Source: an uncultured Collinsella sp.
GTDB taxonomy: Bacteria; Actinomycetota; Coriobacteriia; Coriobacteriales; Coriobacteriaceae
Assembly: GCA_959599095.1 (NCBI GenBank)
Contig: CAUGGC010000006.1
Coordinates: 11,655-75,654 of the forward strand
DNA: 64,000 nt
Reading direction: 5' to 3'
Made by a program: the position numbers and the translations under genes
Shown here: positions 18,488 to 27,324 of the stretch, one piece after another
Layout of the letters: each line of letters begins with the position of its first letter
Numbering within the stretch: the first letter of the stretch is position 1
The notes under the pieces: model-generated
Databases searched by the model: none
What the model was told of the DNA's origin: nothing
What the model saw: the letters and a program-made list of their open reading frames with translations, nothing else

Positions 18488-20473
18488 ATGAAGCTCGCGC
18501 TTGCACAGATCGATATGCGCCTGGGTGATATTGAGGGCATTTGCGGCCGCATCGAGGACCAGGCTCGTCTGGCCCACGAGCGCGGGGCGCGCGTGCTGTG
18601 CGTTCCGGCTCCGCTCTTTATGGGCGCCATGCCCGGTGGCCTGGTGGGCGCTGCCGACTTTGAGCACGACATGCTTGCCGGCTTGACTGGTGTCGCCGAG
18701 CGTATCCAGGAGCTTGACATGATCTGCATCGTGCCCGCGGCGGTTTCGTTTGAGGGCCAGCCGCTGCTCGACTACATGATGCTCAAGGACGGTCATGTGG
18801 TGCCGGCGCGTTCGAGCATTGCCCTGCAGCGTGGCGAGAACAGCGACACGCGTTGGGCGCCGCCGGTGTTCGACGTGGACGGCGTGCGCATCGCCGTGAT
18901 TTTTGACTTGGACCGCGAACTCGAGATGTTGCCGACCGGTGTTGACCTCATTGCGTATTTCCAATTCAACGCGTTTGACATGACCGACCGCGAGACTGCT
19001 GCCATTGCCGCCGTTCGCAGCGGCGCCTACCGCAAGATCGCATCCAAGCGCAGCGTGTGGTTTGCCTGCATAGCGCCGGTCGGTGCCTATGACGAGTCGG
19101 TGTATACCGGCGGTTCGTTTGTGCTCGACGACTGCGGCCGCGTGGTGGCCCAAGCGCCGTGTTTTGAGGAGAGCCTACTGGTTCAGGAGATCCAGCGCGG
19201 TGTGATGCTCGATGCCCTGGAAGACCACGAGCTGCCCGAGTTTCGCTCCGAGGAATGGCTGTGGCAGGCGCTGGTGCTTGCCGTTCGCGATAACGCCCGC
19301 GCCCGCGGTGCGTCGCGCGCCGTGGTGGCGCTCGAGGGCGACTTGCCGTCGTCTTTGCTGGCGGCGCTGGCCGTCGACGCTCTGGGCCCGCGCAATGTGA
19401 TTGGCCTGGTGCTGGGGCGCAACCGTATCTTTACTCCGGCGCAGGAAGAGGCCGAGGCTGCCCGCTGTGCCGCCGTCCGCGCCATCGCCGAGCGTTTACA
19501 CATTCGCACTGTCGAGCGCGATGCACCGGATGCGACGCGTGTGCTCGATCGCGACGTGTCGGCGGGCGATGCCGAGCGTCTGCGCTCGCGCACGTTGGGC
19601 CTCATGCTGGAGGACACGGCGCTCGAGCTGGGTGCGATGGCGCTGAGCCCGCTGTCCAAAACCGAGTACGCGCTGGCGGCGCCGGCGCTTTGCGGCGGCT
19701 ACCAGGGCGATTACGCGCCCTTTGGCGATGTGTACCTGTCGACGCTTGAGTTTGTGGCGCGCGTGCGCAACCGCACGTCTGCCGTGGTGCCCCAAGAGCT
19801 CGTGACGCTCAACGCGGTGGAAGATTGTATGGAGCGCGTGCTGGCGCAAGCGCTCTCGACGCTCGACGGTCCGGTCGATATGCTCGACCGCGCGGCACAG
19901 CTGCTCGGCGGGCTTGAGCCGGGTGAGGTCGATGGCGCGCTCGAGGCGCACGTGGACCGCAATCGATCTTTCGACGACATCCCGATGGCCGCTGGCAAGA
20001 CTGAGGCCTGCTCGCTGCTGCTGATGCTCGTGCGCCAGGGCGAGGCTGCTCGCCGCATGCTGCCGACGGCTCCGATCGTCTCGGCACGTTCGTTTGTTGA
20101 GCGCTCCTGGCCCTACATGCTTGCGTGGTCCGATCTGGGACTCAGCGGCAAGGAGCGCATGACGGTCGATTCGCTGGCGCGCGCCGAGGTGCGCCGTTTT
20201 GCTGACGAGGATACGAGCGAGCGCGTGCGAAACGAGATGATGGGCGTGCTGGGCGAGCTGCTGGGTATTTCGCCCGAGCAAATGGAGGAGCTGCGCTCCG
20301 AGGACGGTCAGCGTCGTTTGCACGAGGGAATGAAAAAGTTCGAGGGCGAGGTTCAGGACGCCATCGATAAGATGATGGGCGGTCAGGGCGGCTCGCAAGG
20401 TAGTCCCCAGGGTGGCCCGATGCCGCATCCGCCGGTTGATCCGAGGCAGTTCCCCTTTTTCTCTCAGAACTAG
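18488..20473 (+). CDS. NadE-like two-domain protein with degenerate active sites
   Basis: The architecture is that of glutamine-dependent NAD synthetase (661 residues): an N-terminal nitrilase-like amidase domain (1-260) and a C-terminal NAD synthase domain (about 265-600). Recognisable family blocks are LSKTEYALA, the GDYAPFGDVYLSTLEF stretch and SFVERSWP. However, the PP-loop SGGxDS reads EGDLPS at 283-288. The amidase triad cannot be found either: the Glu block reads VPAPLFMG, no LPN-type Lys motif is seen, and the Cys block reads YFQFNAF. A disordered Gly/Pro tail follows residue 620. As read, neither glutaminase nor synthetase chemistry is expected, and the role is unknown. The frame is intact and GC-rich like its neighbours, so it is not a decaying pseudogene. 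Confidence 0.8.
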   Translation: MKLALAQIDMRLGDIEGICGRIEDQARLAHERGARVLCVPAPLFMGAMPGGLVGAADFEHDMLAGLTGVAERIQELDMICIVPAAVSFEGQPLLDYMMLKDGHVVPARSSIALQRGENSDTRWAPPVFDVDGVRIAVIFDLDRELEMLPTGVDLIAYFQFNAFDMTDRETAAIAAVRSGAYRKIASKRSVWFACIAPVGAYDESVYTGGSFVLDDCGRVVAQAPCFEESLLVQEIQRGVMLDALEDHELPEFRSEEWLWQALVLAVRDNARARGASRAVVALEGDLPSSLLAALAVDALGPRNVIGLVLGRNRIFTPAQEEAEAARCAAVRAIAERLHIRTVERDAPDATRVLDRDVSAGDAERLRSRTLGLMLEDTALELGAMALSPLSKTEYALAAPALCGGYQGDYAPFGDVYLSTLEFVARVRNRTSAVVPQELVTLNAVEDCMERVLAQALSTLDGPVDMLDRAAQLLGGLEPGEVDGALEAHVDRNRSFDDIPMAAGKTEACSLLLMLVRQGEAARRMLPTAPIVSARSFVERSWPYMLAWSDLGLSGKERMTVDSLARAEVRRFADEDTSERVRNEMMGVLGELLGISPEQMEELRSEDGQRRLHEGMKKFEGEVQDAIDKMMGGQGGSQGSPQGGPMPHPPVDPRQFPFFSQN

Positions 20474-20481
20474 GTCGCTGC

Positions 20482-20579
20482 GCGCCCGCCAGAGCGGCAA
20501 TCTGCCTTTCAATCGTCGGACATGACCGCCAGGTCAATGCCCTCCTCTTTCAAGGCACCTTGCTCGCTCTGGCGGGCGC
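20482..20579. repeat. Structured intergenic repeat, copy 1
   Basis: Starts and ends with a perfect 15-bp inverted repeat (20482-20496 with 20565-20579). Inside, GCCTT pairs with AAGGC and the central TGACC-N4-GGTCA forms a further hairpin, giving a branched or long-stem fold. Bases 20485-20512 are identical to 63946-63973, where copy 2 begins. Both copies lie just downstream of plus-strand genes. It looks like a REP-type or small non-autonomous element. Confidence 0.8.
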
Positions 20580-20715
20580 TCGCTTGCGTATACTCAACCT
20601 ACAATTCGATCTCGGCTGACTTATAGGGCTAGCGTTGTGTTATTCTAGAACAGACGTTCGTGAATGATGCGCGGGGCCTTGCCTTGCGCTGTGCTTGTGG
20701 CGAGGGGAGGTCGGC

Positions 20716-21237
20716 TTGGTTATCTTGGGCATTGACCCCGGTTTGGCTCATACGGGTTGGGGGATTATCGAGGAGCGGCGTGGCGAGGTTCGCTGCCGTG
20801 CCTATGGCTGCATCGAGACCAGTGCCGGAAGTCCGCTCGCGGTGCGCCTGTCGCATATCGCCCATGACCTTAAGGATGTCGTTGAGCGTTATCGACCCGA
20901 CACGGCTGCTGTCGAGAGCATCTACTTTGGTGCCAACGTTCGTTCGGCCATCCCCACGGCGCATGCCCGCGGTGCTGCGCTTGTGGCGCTTTCGGAGTGC
21001 GCGCTCGAGATTGGCGAGTACACGCCCATGCAGATCAAACAGGCTGTGGTGGGCACTGGCGCCGCGGACAAGCGGCAGGTCGCCTACATGGTACGCACAC
21101 TAACACAGCTCGACCACGACCCGCATCCCGACCATGCCGCCGATGCCCTGGCCTGCGCCATCTGCCACGTAAACCTCAGCCGCACCCGCGCCCTCACCGG
21201 TGGCGAGTTCTATCAACAGAGAGGAACCGGATACTGA
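20716..21237 (+). CDS. ruvC: Holliday junction resolvase RuvC
   Basis: The endonuclease that resolves Holliday junctions with RuvAB, 173 residues. The catalytic acids are in place: D7 in GIDPGLAHTGWG, E67 in AVESIYFG, and D139 and D143 in DHAADALA. I chose the TTG at 20716 because GGGGAGG lies five bases before it; the frame is also open to a TTG at 20695 that lacks a ribosome site. The stop overlaps the ruvA start as TGATG. Confidence 0.93.
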   Translation: MVILGIDPGLAHTGWGIIEERRGEVRCRAYGCIETSAGSPLAVRLSHIAHDLKDVVERYRPDTAAVESIYFGANVRSAIPTAHARGAALVALSECALEIGEYTPMQIKQAVVGTGAADKRQVAYMVRTLTQLDHDPHPDHAADALACAICHVNLSRTRALTGGEFYQQRGTGY

Positions 21238-21857
21238 TGATTTCCCAGCTCCACGGAACGCTTGTCGAGGCCACGATGAGCTCTGCTGTCGTCGATGTGT
21301 CGGGCGTTGGCTTTGAACTCGGCATCTCGGGCAGCACTGCGGCCACGTTGCCGACGCCCGGCGGCGAGGTCCGTCTCTACACGCGTATGCAGGTGCGCGA
21401 GGACGCCATGACACTTTTCGGTTTTTCCTCAAAGGATGAGCGCACGATGTTCGACCGGCTCGTGTCCGTTTCGGGCGTTGGCCCGCGCCTGGCGCTTGCC
21501 GTGCTTTCCACCTATACCGTGGGGCAGCTGTATTCGCTGGTGATGGCCGAGGACGACAAGGGCATGGCCAAGGTACCCGGTGTGGGCAAAAAGACAGCTC
21601 AGCGCCTGATCCTGGAACTCAAGAGCACCTTTGCCAAGGATAAGGGCTTTGTGCCGGTCGACGTGATTCCCGGACAGGTTGCGATGCCCGTGTCCGCTGC
21701 CGCTCCCTCGGCGATCGACGATGCCCGTGCGGCACTCCTTTCCATGGGCTTTAGCCCGCAGGAGACCGATGTTGCCCTGAGCGGGTATGATGGGCAGAAT
21801 ATGCGTGTCGAGGATTTGCTCAGCGCGGCGCTTAAGCGACTTGGAATGGATGCGTGA
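21237..21857 (+). CDS. ruvA: Holliday junction branch migration protein RuvA
   Basis: Binds the four-way junction and recruits the RuvB motor. The 206-residue protein has the N-terminal OB-fold start (MISQLHGTLVE), two helix-hairpin-helix motifs (SVSGVGPRLALAVL and KVPGVGKKTAQRLILELK) and the C-terminal RuvB-binding domain starting near DDARAALLSMGF. Its ATG overlaps the ruvC stop by one base, and GAGAGGAACC in the ruvC tail is the ribosome site. Its own stop overlaps the ruvB start in the same way, so the three genes are translationally coupled. Confidence 0.95.
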   Translation: MISQLHGTLVEATMSSAVVDVSGVGFELGISGSTAATLPTPGGEVRLYTRMQVREDAMTLFGFSSKDERTMFDRLVSVSGVGPRLALAVLSTYTVGQLYSLVMAEDDKGMAKVPGVGKKTAQRLILELKSTFAKDKGFVPVDVIPGQVAMPVSAAAPSAIDDARAALLSMGFSPQETDVALSGYDGQNMRVEDLLSAALKRLGMDA

Positions 21858-22924
21858 TGTGGGAAGCCGATGACTCTCAGGACCTGTGGGCGACGCCCGG
21901 CAACTCGCCGGCGGCATCCATGGCGCACGGCGAGCGCATGGTGGGCTCGGAGCTGACGGCCGAGGACCTCGATGTCGACCGCACTTTGCGCCCCCAGCGC
22001 CTGGACGATTACTGTGGCCAGGAGCACATCAAGCAGAGCCTGCGCGTGTTGATCGAAGCGGCGCAGAGCCGTGGCGAGACGCTCGACCACGTGATCTTCT
22101 CGGGTCCTCCGGGCCTGGGCAAGACCACGCTGGCCACCGTTATCGCCAACGAGCTGGGCGCTCAGATCAAGACCACGAGTGGCCCTGCCATCGCGCGCAC
22201 GGGCGACCTGGCGGCCATCCTTACTAACTTGCAGCCGGGTGATGTGCTGTTTATCGACGAGATCCACCGCCTCAACCGTTCGGTCGAGGAGGTCCTGTAC
22301 CCCGCGATGGAGGACTTTGCCCTCGATATCGTGATTGGCAAGGGTCCGGCGGCGCGCTCGATTCGCCTGGATATTCCCAAATTTACGCTGGTAGCGGCAA
22401 CGACCCGCTCAGGCATGTTGACAGGCCCGTTGCGCGACCGCTTTGGCATTTCATATCGCCTGGATTACTACACGGTCGAGGAGCTCGCGCAGATTGTGAC
22501 GCGCTCGGCGACTATCCTGGGCGTGACGATCGATCATCCCAGTGCACTCGAGATCGGCTCGCGTTCGCGCGGTACGCCACGTCTTGCCAACCGCCTGCTC
22601 AAGCGCGTGCGCGACTATGCACAGGTGCGCGGCAACGGTCCCATTGAGCTCGATATCTGCCGTCAGGCGCTCGAGTTCTTCGAGATCGACGAGCTCGGTC
22701 TGGACTGGATGGATATTCGTATCTTGGAGACGCTTGCCAAGACGTTCTCCGGTCGTGCCGTGGGACTTACGACCCTTGCCAGCGCGGTGGGCGAGGACCC
22801 GGGCACGCTCGAGGATGTCTATGAGCCCTATTTGCTGCAGTGCGGGTTGATGATTCGTACGCCGCAGGGCCGTCAGGCAACCCTTCGCACCTTTGAGCAC
22901 CTGGGGATTGAACCTACCGTTTAG
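21857..22924 (+). CDS. ruvB: Holliday junction branch migration ATPase RuvB
   Basis: The hexameric AAA+ motor of branch migration, 355 residues. Walker A is GPPGLGKT at 83-90, Walker B is IDEIH with D134 and E135, sensor 1 is VAATTRSG, and the arginine finger lies in GPLRDRFG. The C-terminal winged-helix domain (DELGLDWMDIRILETL to the end) is complete. The ATG overlaps the ruvA stop (TGATG). Confidence 0.96.
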   Translation: MWEADDSQDLWATPGNSPAASMAHGERMVGSELTAEDLDVDRTLRPQRLDDYCGQEHIKQSLRVLIEAAQSRGETLDHVIFSGPPGLGKTTLATVIANELGAQIKTTSGPAIARTGDLAAILTNLQPGDVLFIDEIHRLNRSVEEVLYPAMEDFALDIVIGKGPAARSIRLDIPKFTLVAATTRSGMLTGPLRDRFGISYRLDYYTVEELAQIVTRSATILGVTIDHPSALEIGSRSRGTPRLANRLLKRVRDYAQVRGNGPIELDICRQALEFFEIDELGLDWMDIRILETLAKTFSGRAVGLTTLASAVGEDPGTLEDVYEPYLLQCGLMIRTPQGRQATLRTFEHLGIEPTV

Positions 22925-23000
22925 GGCGCTTTGTTTTGGCGGGCTGTTGGACTATCGCTGGGCATCGGGTAAACATATCGCCGTTCATCGGTTATGGGCG

Positions 23001-23028
23001 TTTTACTATTGCGCGCCCGTGCTATGCT
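23001..23028 (+). promoter_or_regulatory. Possible promoter of fhs
   Basis: TTTTAC (23001-23006) and TATGCT (23023-23028) are 16 bases apart and lie about 40 bases before the fhs start. Sequence resemblance only. Confidence 0.4.
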
Positions 23029-23068
23029 GAATTGGTCTTTTTCTCATTCGGTAACGAAAGGACCGCCC

Positions 23069-24736
23069 ATGCCTACTGACATCGAAATCGCACGTTCTGT
23101 CACGCCACTGCCTATTACCGAGGTGGCCAAGAACGCCGGCGTCGACGTTAAGCACCTGATTCCGTACGGCTTCGACAAGGCTAAGGTCGACTATTCACTG
23201 CTCAACGAGCCGACTGATCACCAGGCCAAGCTTGTCCTCGTGACCGCCATCAACCCCACGCCTGCGGGCGAGGGCAAGACCACCACGACCATCGGTCTGG
23301 CCGATGGCCTGCGTCGTCGCGGCGTCAAGAGTGCCGTGGCCCTGCGCGAGCCTTCGCTCGGCCCCGTCTTTGGCGTTAAGGGCGGTGCTGCCGGCGGCGG
23401 CTGGGCTCAGGTCATCCCCATGGAGGATATCAACCTGCACTTTACCGGCGACTTCCACGCTATCGGTGCTGCCAACAACCTGCTGGCCGCCATGCTTGAT
23501 AACCACATCCAGCAGGGCAATCAGCTCGGTATTGACGTTAAGCGCATCACTTGGAAGCGCGTCGTCGATATGAACGACCGTCAGCTGCGCCACGTCATCG
23601 ACGGCATTGGCGGTAAGGCCCAGGGCGTGCCGCGCGAGGACGGCTTCGATATCACCGTTGCCTCCGAGGTCATGGCGATCCTGTGCCTGTCCACGAGCAT
23701 CAGCGATCTTAAGGAGCGCTTGGGCGAGATCGTTGTCGGCTATAGCTATGCCGGCGAGCCCGTCCGCGCCCGCGACCTTAAGGCCCAGGGAGCTATGGCC
23801 GCACTGCTCAAGGATGCGCTCAAGCCCAATCTGGTGCAGACGCTCGAGGGCACGCCCGCGTTTGTCCACGGCGGTCCCTTCGCCAATATCGCCCACGGCT
23901 GCAACTCCATCATGGCCACGCGTATGGCTATGCGTTTTGGCGATGTCGCCATTACCGAGGCGGGCTTTGGTGCCGACCTGGGTGCCGAGAAATTCCTGGA
24001 CATCAAGTGCCGCATGACGGGCGTTCGTCCCAACGCCGTCGTGATCGTCGCCACCGCTCGCGCGTTGAAGTACAACGGTGGCGTCGCCAAGGCCGATCTC
24101 AACGAGGAGAACCTCGAGGCACTCAAGGCTGGCATGCCCAACCTGCTGCGTCACGTCGACAACATCCAGAACGTATATGGTCTGCCCTGCGTGGTCGCCA
24201 TCAACCGCTTCCCGACGGACACCGAGGCCGAGCTCGCGCTCATTGAGTCCGAGTGCCAGAAGCTCGGCGTCAACGTTAAGCTTTCCGAGGTCTGGGCCAA
24301 GGGCGGCGAGGGCGCGCTCGAGCTTGCCGATGAGGTCATGCGTCTGATTGAGCAGCCGAGCGAGCTCAAGTTTGCCTATGAGGACGGCGCTGATGTCGCT
24401 GATGCCCTCGAGGCCGTTGCCACCAAGGTCTACCGCGCCGACGGCGTTGACTTTACGCCGGCCGCCAAGCGCCAGCTCGCCGAGCTGCGCGAGAATGGCT
24501 TTGGCAACCTGCCGGTGTGCGTCGCCAAGACGCAGTACAGCTTTAGCGACAACGCCAAGGCCCTGGGCGCTCCCGAGAACTTCCGCATCACGGTGCGTGA
24601 GCTCAAGGTTTCCGCCGGCGCCCACTTTGTGGTCGCACTGACTGGCAGTGTTCTGACCATGCCGGGCCTGCCCAAGGTCCCTGCGGCCGAGAACATCGAC
24701 GTCGACAACGACGGCAACATCACCGGCCTGTTCTAA
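23069..24736 (+). CDS. fhs: Formate-tetrahydrofolate ligase
   Basis: Makes 10-formyl-tetrahydrofolate from formate, tetrahydrofolate and ATP, the entry step of formate into one-carbon metabolism. The 555 residues match the family length. The P-loop PTPAGEGKTTTT spans 63-74. Further signatures are LREPSLGPVFGVKGGAAGGG, DLNLHFTGD-like DINLHFTGD, and the folate region EAGFGADLGAEKF. The ATG at 23069 has GAAAGGA in front; an upstream in-frame start lacks a ribosome site. It stands alone with its own terminator but belongs functionally with fchA and folD at 35.2-36.7 kb. Confidence 0.97.
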   Translation: MPTDIEIARSVTPLPITEVAKNAGVDVKHLIPYGFDKAKVDYSLLNEPTDHQAKLVLVTAINPTPAGEGKTTTTIGLADGLRRRGVKSAVALREPSLGPVFGVKGGAAGGGWAQVIPMEDINLHFTGDFHAIGAANNLLAAMLDNHIQQGNQLGIDVKRITWKRVVDMNDRQLRHVIDGIGGKAQGVPREDGFDITVASEVMAILCLSTSISDLKERLGEIVVGYSYAGEPVRARDLKAQGAMAALLKDALKPNLVQTLEGTPAFVHGGPFANIAHGCNSIMATRMAMRFGDVAITEAGFGADLGAEKFLDIKCRMTGVRPNAVVIVATARALKYNGGVAKADLNEENLEALKAGMPNLLRHVDNIQNVYGLPCVVAINRFPTDTEAELALIESECQKLGVNVKLSEVWAKGGEGALELADEVMRLIEQPSELKFAYEDGADVADALEAVATKVYRADGVDFTPAAKRQLAELRENGFGNLPVCVAKTQYSFSDNAKALGAPENFRITVRELKVSAGAHFVVALTGSVLTMPGLPKVPAAENIDVDNDGNITGLF

Positions 24737-24761
24737 GCTCGCTGCTCATAGCCGCTTGCCC

Positions 24762-24798
24762 GCCCCGTCGCGCCTACCAAGGCCCGGCGGGGCTTTTT
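24762..24798 (+). terminator. Terminator after fhs
   Basis: GCCCCGTCG (24762-24770) pairs with CGGCGGGGC (24785-24793, one G:U pair) and is followed by TTTTT. Confidence 0.9.
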
Positions 24799-24916
24799 GA
24801 TCCTTAGGCCCGCGCATGTCTTGTAGATACCGACGGACTCTGCCCATCATAGGCTTTTGCGCTGGTAGAATGCATGGATAACTTGATGCTTACAGGCGAC
24901 GGAAAGGAATCGTTGC

Positions 24917-25906
24917 ATGGATCAGGACAAGACAACCGTGATGGGCGGCTGCGGTTCCGCGCAGGCTGGCGATAGCGCCGATGCGACCCGCGTTGTTCCC
25001 AACCCCGGTTATGTCGACCCCGCCGCGACGCAGCCTTCTGCCGAGCCCACACGAGTTATGGGCTATGGCGACGCGGCGCAGGACCCTTACGCTGCATCTT
25101 TGCAAAGCCCCTATGGCAACGCGGCGGCAGACCCGTTTGATTACGCGCCGCAGGATTCTTATGCCGCCTCGACGCCGAATCCCTATGATGACCTGCCGCA
25201 GAATCCCATTCTGCAGCCTCAGCAGACGACGTATATGCCTCGCACGGCGCAGCCTCGCTACGAGTCGCGCGAGCCGTATCGCGAGTACCCCAAGTCGATT
25301 CCGCAATATGGCGAGGACGAGGAAGAGACGCCGTCGCGTTCGTCGAGCGTGATTAAGAAGATCCTCATCGTGCTGGCGATCTTCTTTGCGCTGTCGGTTG
25401 TGTTTGCCATCGTGTCGGGCATGCTCAACAAGCGAGGGAGTTCAACGGCCGATACCACTGCCGAGCAAACCGAGTCCGCCTCGTCTAGCACCGTCGATTT
25501 GAGTGATATCCCGGGGCAGTACTGGTCCAACGCCAAGAAGATCCTCAAGTCGCGCGGCGCCGATCTTTCGAATGCCGTGGTCCTGACTGATGATGGCTCA
25601 ACGCCCGTCGTCGATGCCAACTGGGTCGTTACTTCTGCCTACTATAACGACAACGGCAACCTCGAAATTCAACTCACGCACAAGAACAGTTCGGGCAACT
25701 CGTCCGACGGCCAAAGCGGTACCGACAGCTCGAGCTCCAATACGCTGGAGGACTTGAGCAACAAGGCGCAGGAGTTGGGAGACAAGGCGCAAGAGCTGGG
25801 CGACACCGCTCAGAACCTGGGCGATACCGCGCAGAACTTGGGCGGCATGGCGACGGATGCCTGGAACGCCCTGCAAAACGGCATCTCGGGCGCGCAGGGA
25901 AACTAG
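24917..25906 (+). CDS. Single-pass membrane protein with repeated Thr-x-Val motifs
   Basis: I do not recognise a family. The 329 residues read as four parts. The N-terminal tail (1-145) is rich in Pro, Tyr, Ala and Gln and carries TTVM, TRVV and TRVM motifs near residues 6, 24 and 45. A membrane segment spans about 148-170. A small extracytoplasmic domain (about 190-250) resembles PASTA-like folds only in length and position. A Ser-rich linker leads to four heptad-like repeats of ELGDKAQ type (about 275-310), probably a short coiled coil. Thr-x-Val motifs in disordered tails are sometimes Ser/Thr kinase targets read by FHA domains. The start has GACGGAAAGGAA upstream. It converges with the transporter gene downstream. 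Confidence 0.6.
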   Translation: MDQDKTTVMGGCGSAQAGDSADATRVVPNPGYVDPAATQPSAEPTRVMGYGDAAQDPYAASLQSPYGNAAADPFDYAPQDSYAASTPNPYDDLPQNPILQPQQTTYMPRTAQPRYESREPYREYPKSIPQYGEDEEETPSRSSSVIKKILIVLAIFFALSVVFAIVSGMLNKRGSSTADTTAEQTESASSSTVDLSDIPGQYWSNAKKILKSRGADLSNAVVLTDDGSTPVVDANWVVTSAYYNDNGNLEIQLTHKNSSGNSSDGQSGTDSSSSNTLEDLSNKAQELGDKAQELGDTAQNLGDTAQNLGGMATDAWNALQNGISGAQGN

Positions 25907-25924
25907 CGGACGAGCGGAGCGGGG

Positions 25925-27106
25925 CTACAGCTGCTCGGCCGGACGCTCGGGCGAGCTGAAGCCCGAATCAAACGTGACGACGCATGAGACATCGGGCCGG
26001 CGCTCGTGCACGATGCGCGTGACGAGCTCCAGCAGCTCCTCGTCGGATATGTCAAAGCCGTCGGGACGCACCAGGTCAAACGAAACGAACCCGTCGTGCT
26101 CGTGCAGATCGTGGATGGAGAGCGCGGGATCGATCTGCATGACGCCGCGCTTGACCCAGCCGCGCAAGTCATTGCCGGTTGTCGCGATGGGGTCGCAGTG
26201 CAGCGTGATACCAATGCCCATCTGGCGCTTGATGTCGTGCTCGATGGTGTCCAGAATCTCGTGGTGCTCAAACGCGTCGCCCTCGCCGGGCATCTCCACG
26301 TGGGCGCTGGCAAACTGACGACCGGGGCCGTAGTCGTGCACCATGAGGTCGTGTGTGCCCAAGACCTGCGGATAGGACATGATCTTGTCGCGGATTGCCT
26401 GGACGAGCTTGGGGTCGGGCGCTTGCCCCAGCAACGGGCTGATGGCGTCGCGCACCAGGCCCAGACCGCTGATGCAGATGAAGACGCCCACACCCAGGCC
26501 TGCCCAGCCATCGAGATCAAAGCCGGTCGTCTGCGAAATAAGCGCCGCCACCAAGACCGAGCCCGAGGTGATGACGTCGTTTTTGGAGTCCTGCGCCGTG
26601 GCGATGAGCGTCTCCGAGTCGATGCGATCGCCCAGCGTGCGGTTGAACGCTGCCATCCAGAGCTTAACGAGCATGGACGTAGCCAGTGCCGCAAGGGAAA
26701 TAAACGTGTAAGCGGTGGGCGAGGGCTTGATGATCTTGGTGACCGACTCGAGAATCAGGTTGATGCCGACGGCGCAAACCAGGACGGCGACGAACAGGCC
26801 GGCTAGGTACTCGTAGCGGCCGTGACCATAGGGGTGGCCTTCGTCTGCCGGGCGGCTGGCAAGGCGGAAACCGAGCAGGCTCACAATGTTGCTCGAGGCA
26901 TCGGAGAGGTTGTTGAAAGCGTCGGCGATGAGGGAGACGGAGCCGGCGAGCAGACCCGCGATGCCCTTGGCCAGGCACAGGGTGATGTTGAGGCCAATGC
27001 AGACGAGGCTTGCGGAAAAGCCCGCGTTGGTGCGGCAAGATGCATCGACCGGCTCGCTCTCGCTGCCGGGAACAAGCGTATGTACCAGCCGATTTACAAA
27101 TAGCAT
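25925..27106 (-). CDS. Cation diffusion facilitator (CDF) family transporter
   Basis: A proton-driven efflux carrier for divalent metals such as zinc, manganese or iron, in the cytoplasmic membrane. The 393 residues give about six membrane segments in the first 215 positions and a C-terminal cytoplasmic domain (about 220-310) that in this family dimerises on metal binding. Metal-site motifs are present: DAFNNLSD (62-69) in one helix, HPYGHGRYEY (91-100) and DSKNDV (173-178) in another. About 80 further residues follow. I chose the ATG ending at 27106, which has TGAGGAC upstream; the frame remains open to 27265. The metal cannot be assigned. Confidence 0.9.
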   Translation of the reverse strand: MLFVNRLVHTLVPGSESEPVDASCRTNAGFSASLVCIGLNITLCLAKGIAGLLAGSVSLIADAFNNLSDASSNIVSLLGFRLASRPADEGHPYGHGRYEYLAGLFVAVLVCAVGINLILESVTKIIKPSPTAYTFISLAALATSMLVKLWMAAFNRTLGDRIDSETLIATAQDSKNDVITSGSVLVAALISQTTGFDLDGWAGLGVGVFICISGLGLVRDAISPLLGQAPDPKLVQAIRDKIMSYPQVLGTHDLMVHDYGPGRQFASAHVEMPGEGDAFEHHEILDTIEHDIKRQMGIGITLHCDPIATTGNDLRGWVKRGVMQIDPALSIHDLHEHDGFVSFDLVRPDGFDISDEELLELVTRIVHERRPDVSCVVTFDSGFSSPERPAEQL

Positions 27107-27324
27107 AGCGGTCGTCCTCACAATCATGTTTAAGGGGATAGTGTAGCTCGCGCGGGGGCGCCGTGCACCGATGCTCAGAAAATGCAGCAATAGTCTGCCG
27201 GTGCTAACGAGCGAGCCTTCTCGTCTGCCTGGGTGGTCCATTTTGGGCCACATGGGTATGGGCATGTGCCTGCTTGCTCGACATACTTAATGTCGACAGC
27301 CCCTGTGCAAAGGAGGACGTTTCC

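Noticed and set aside
23195..24625. Long minus-strand frame opposite fhs
   Set aside because: Antisense shadow of a fully conserved enzyme; no family resemblance.
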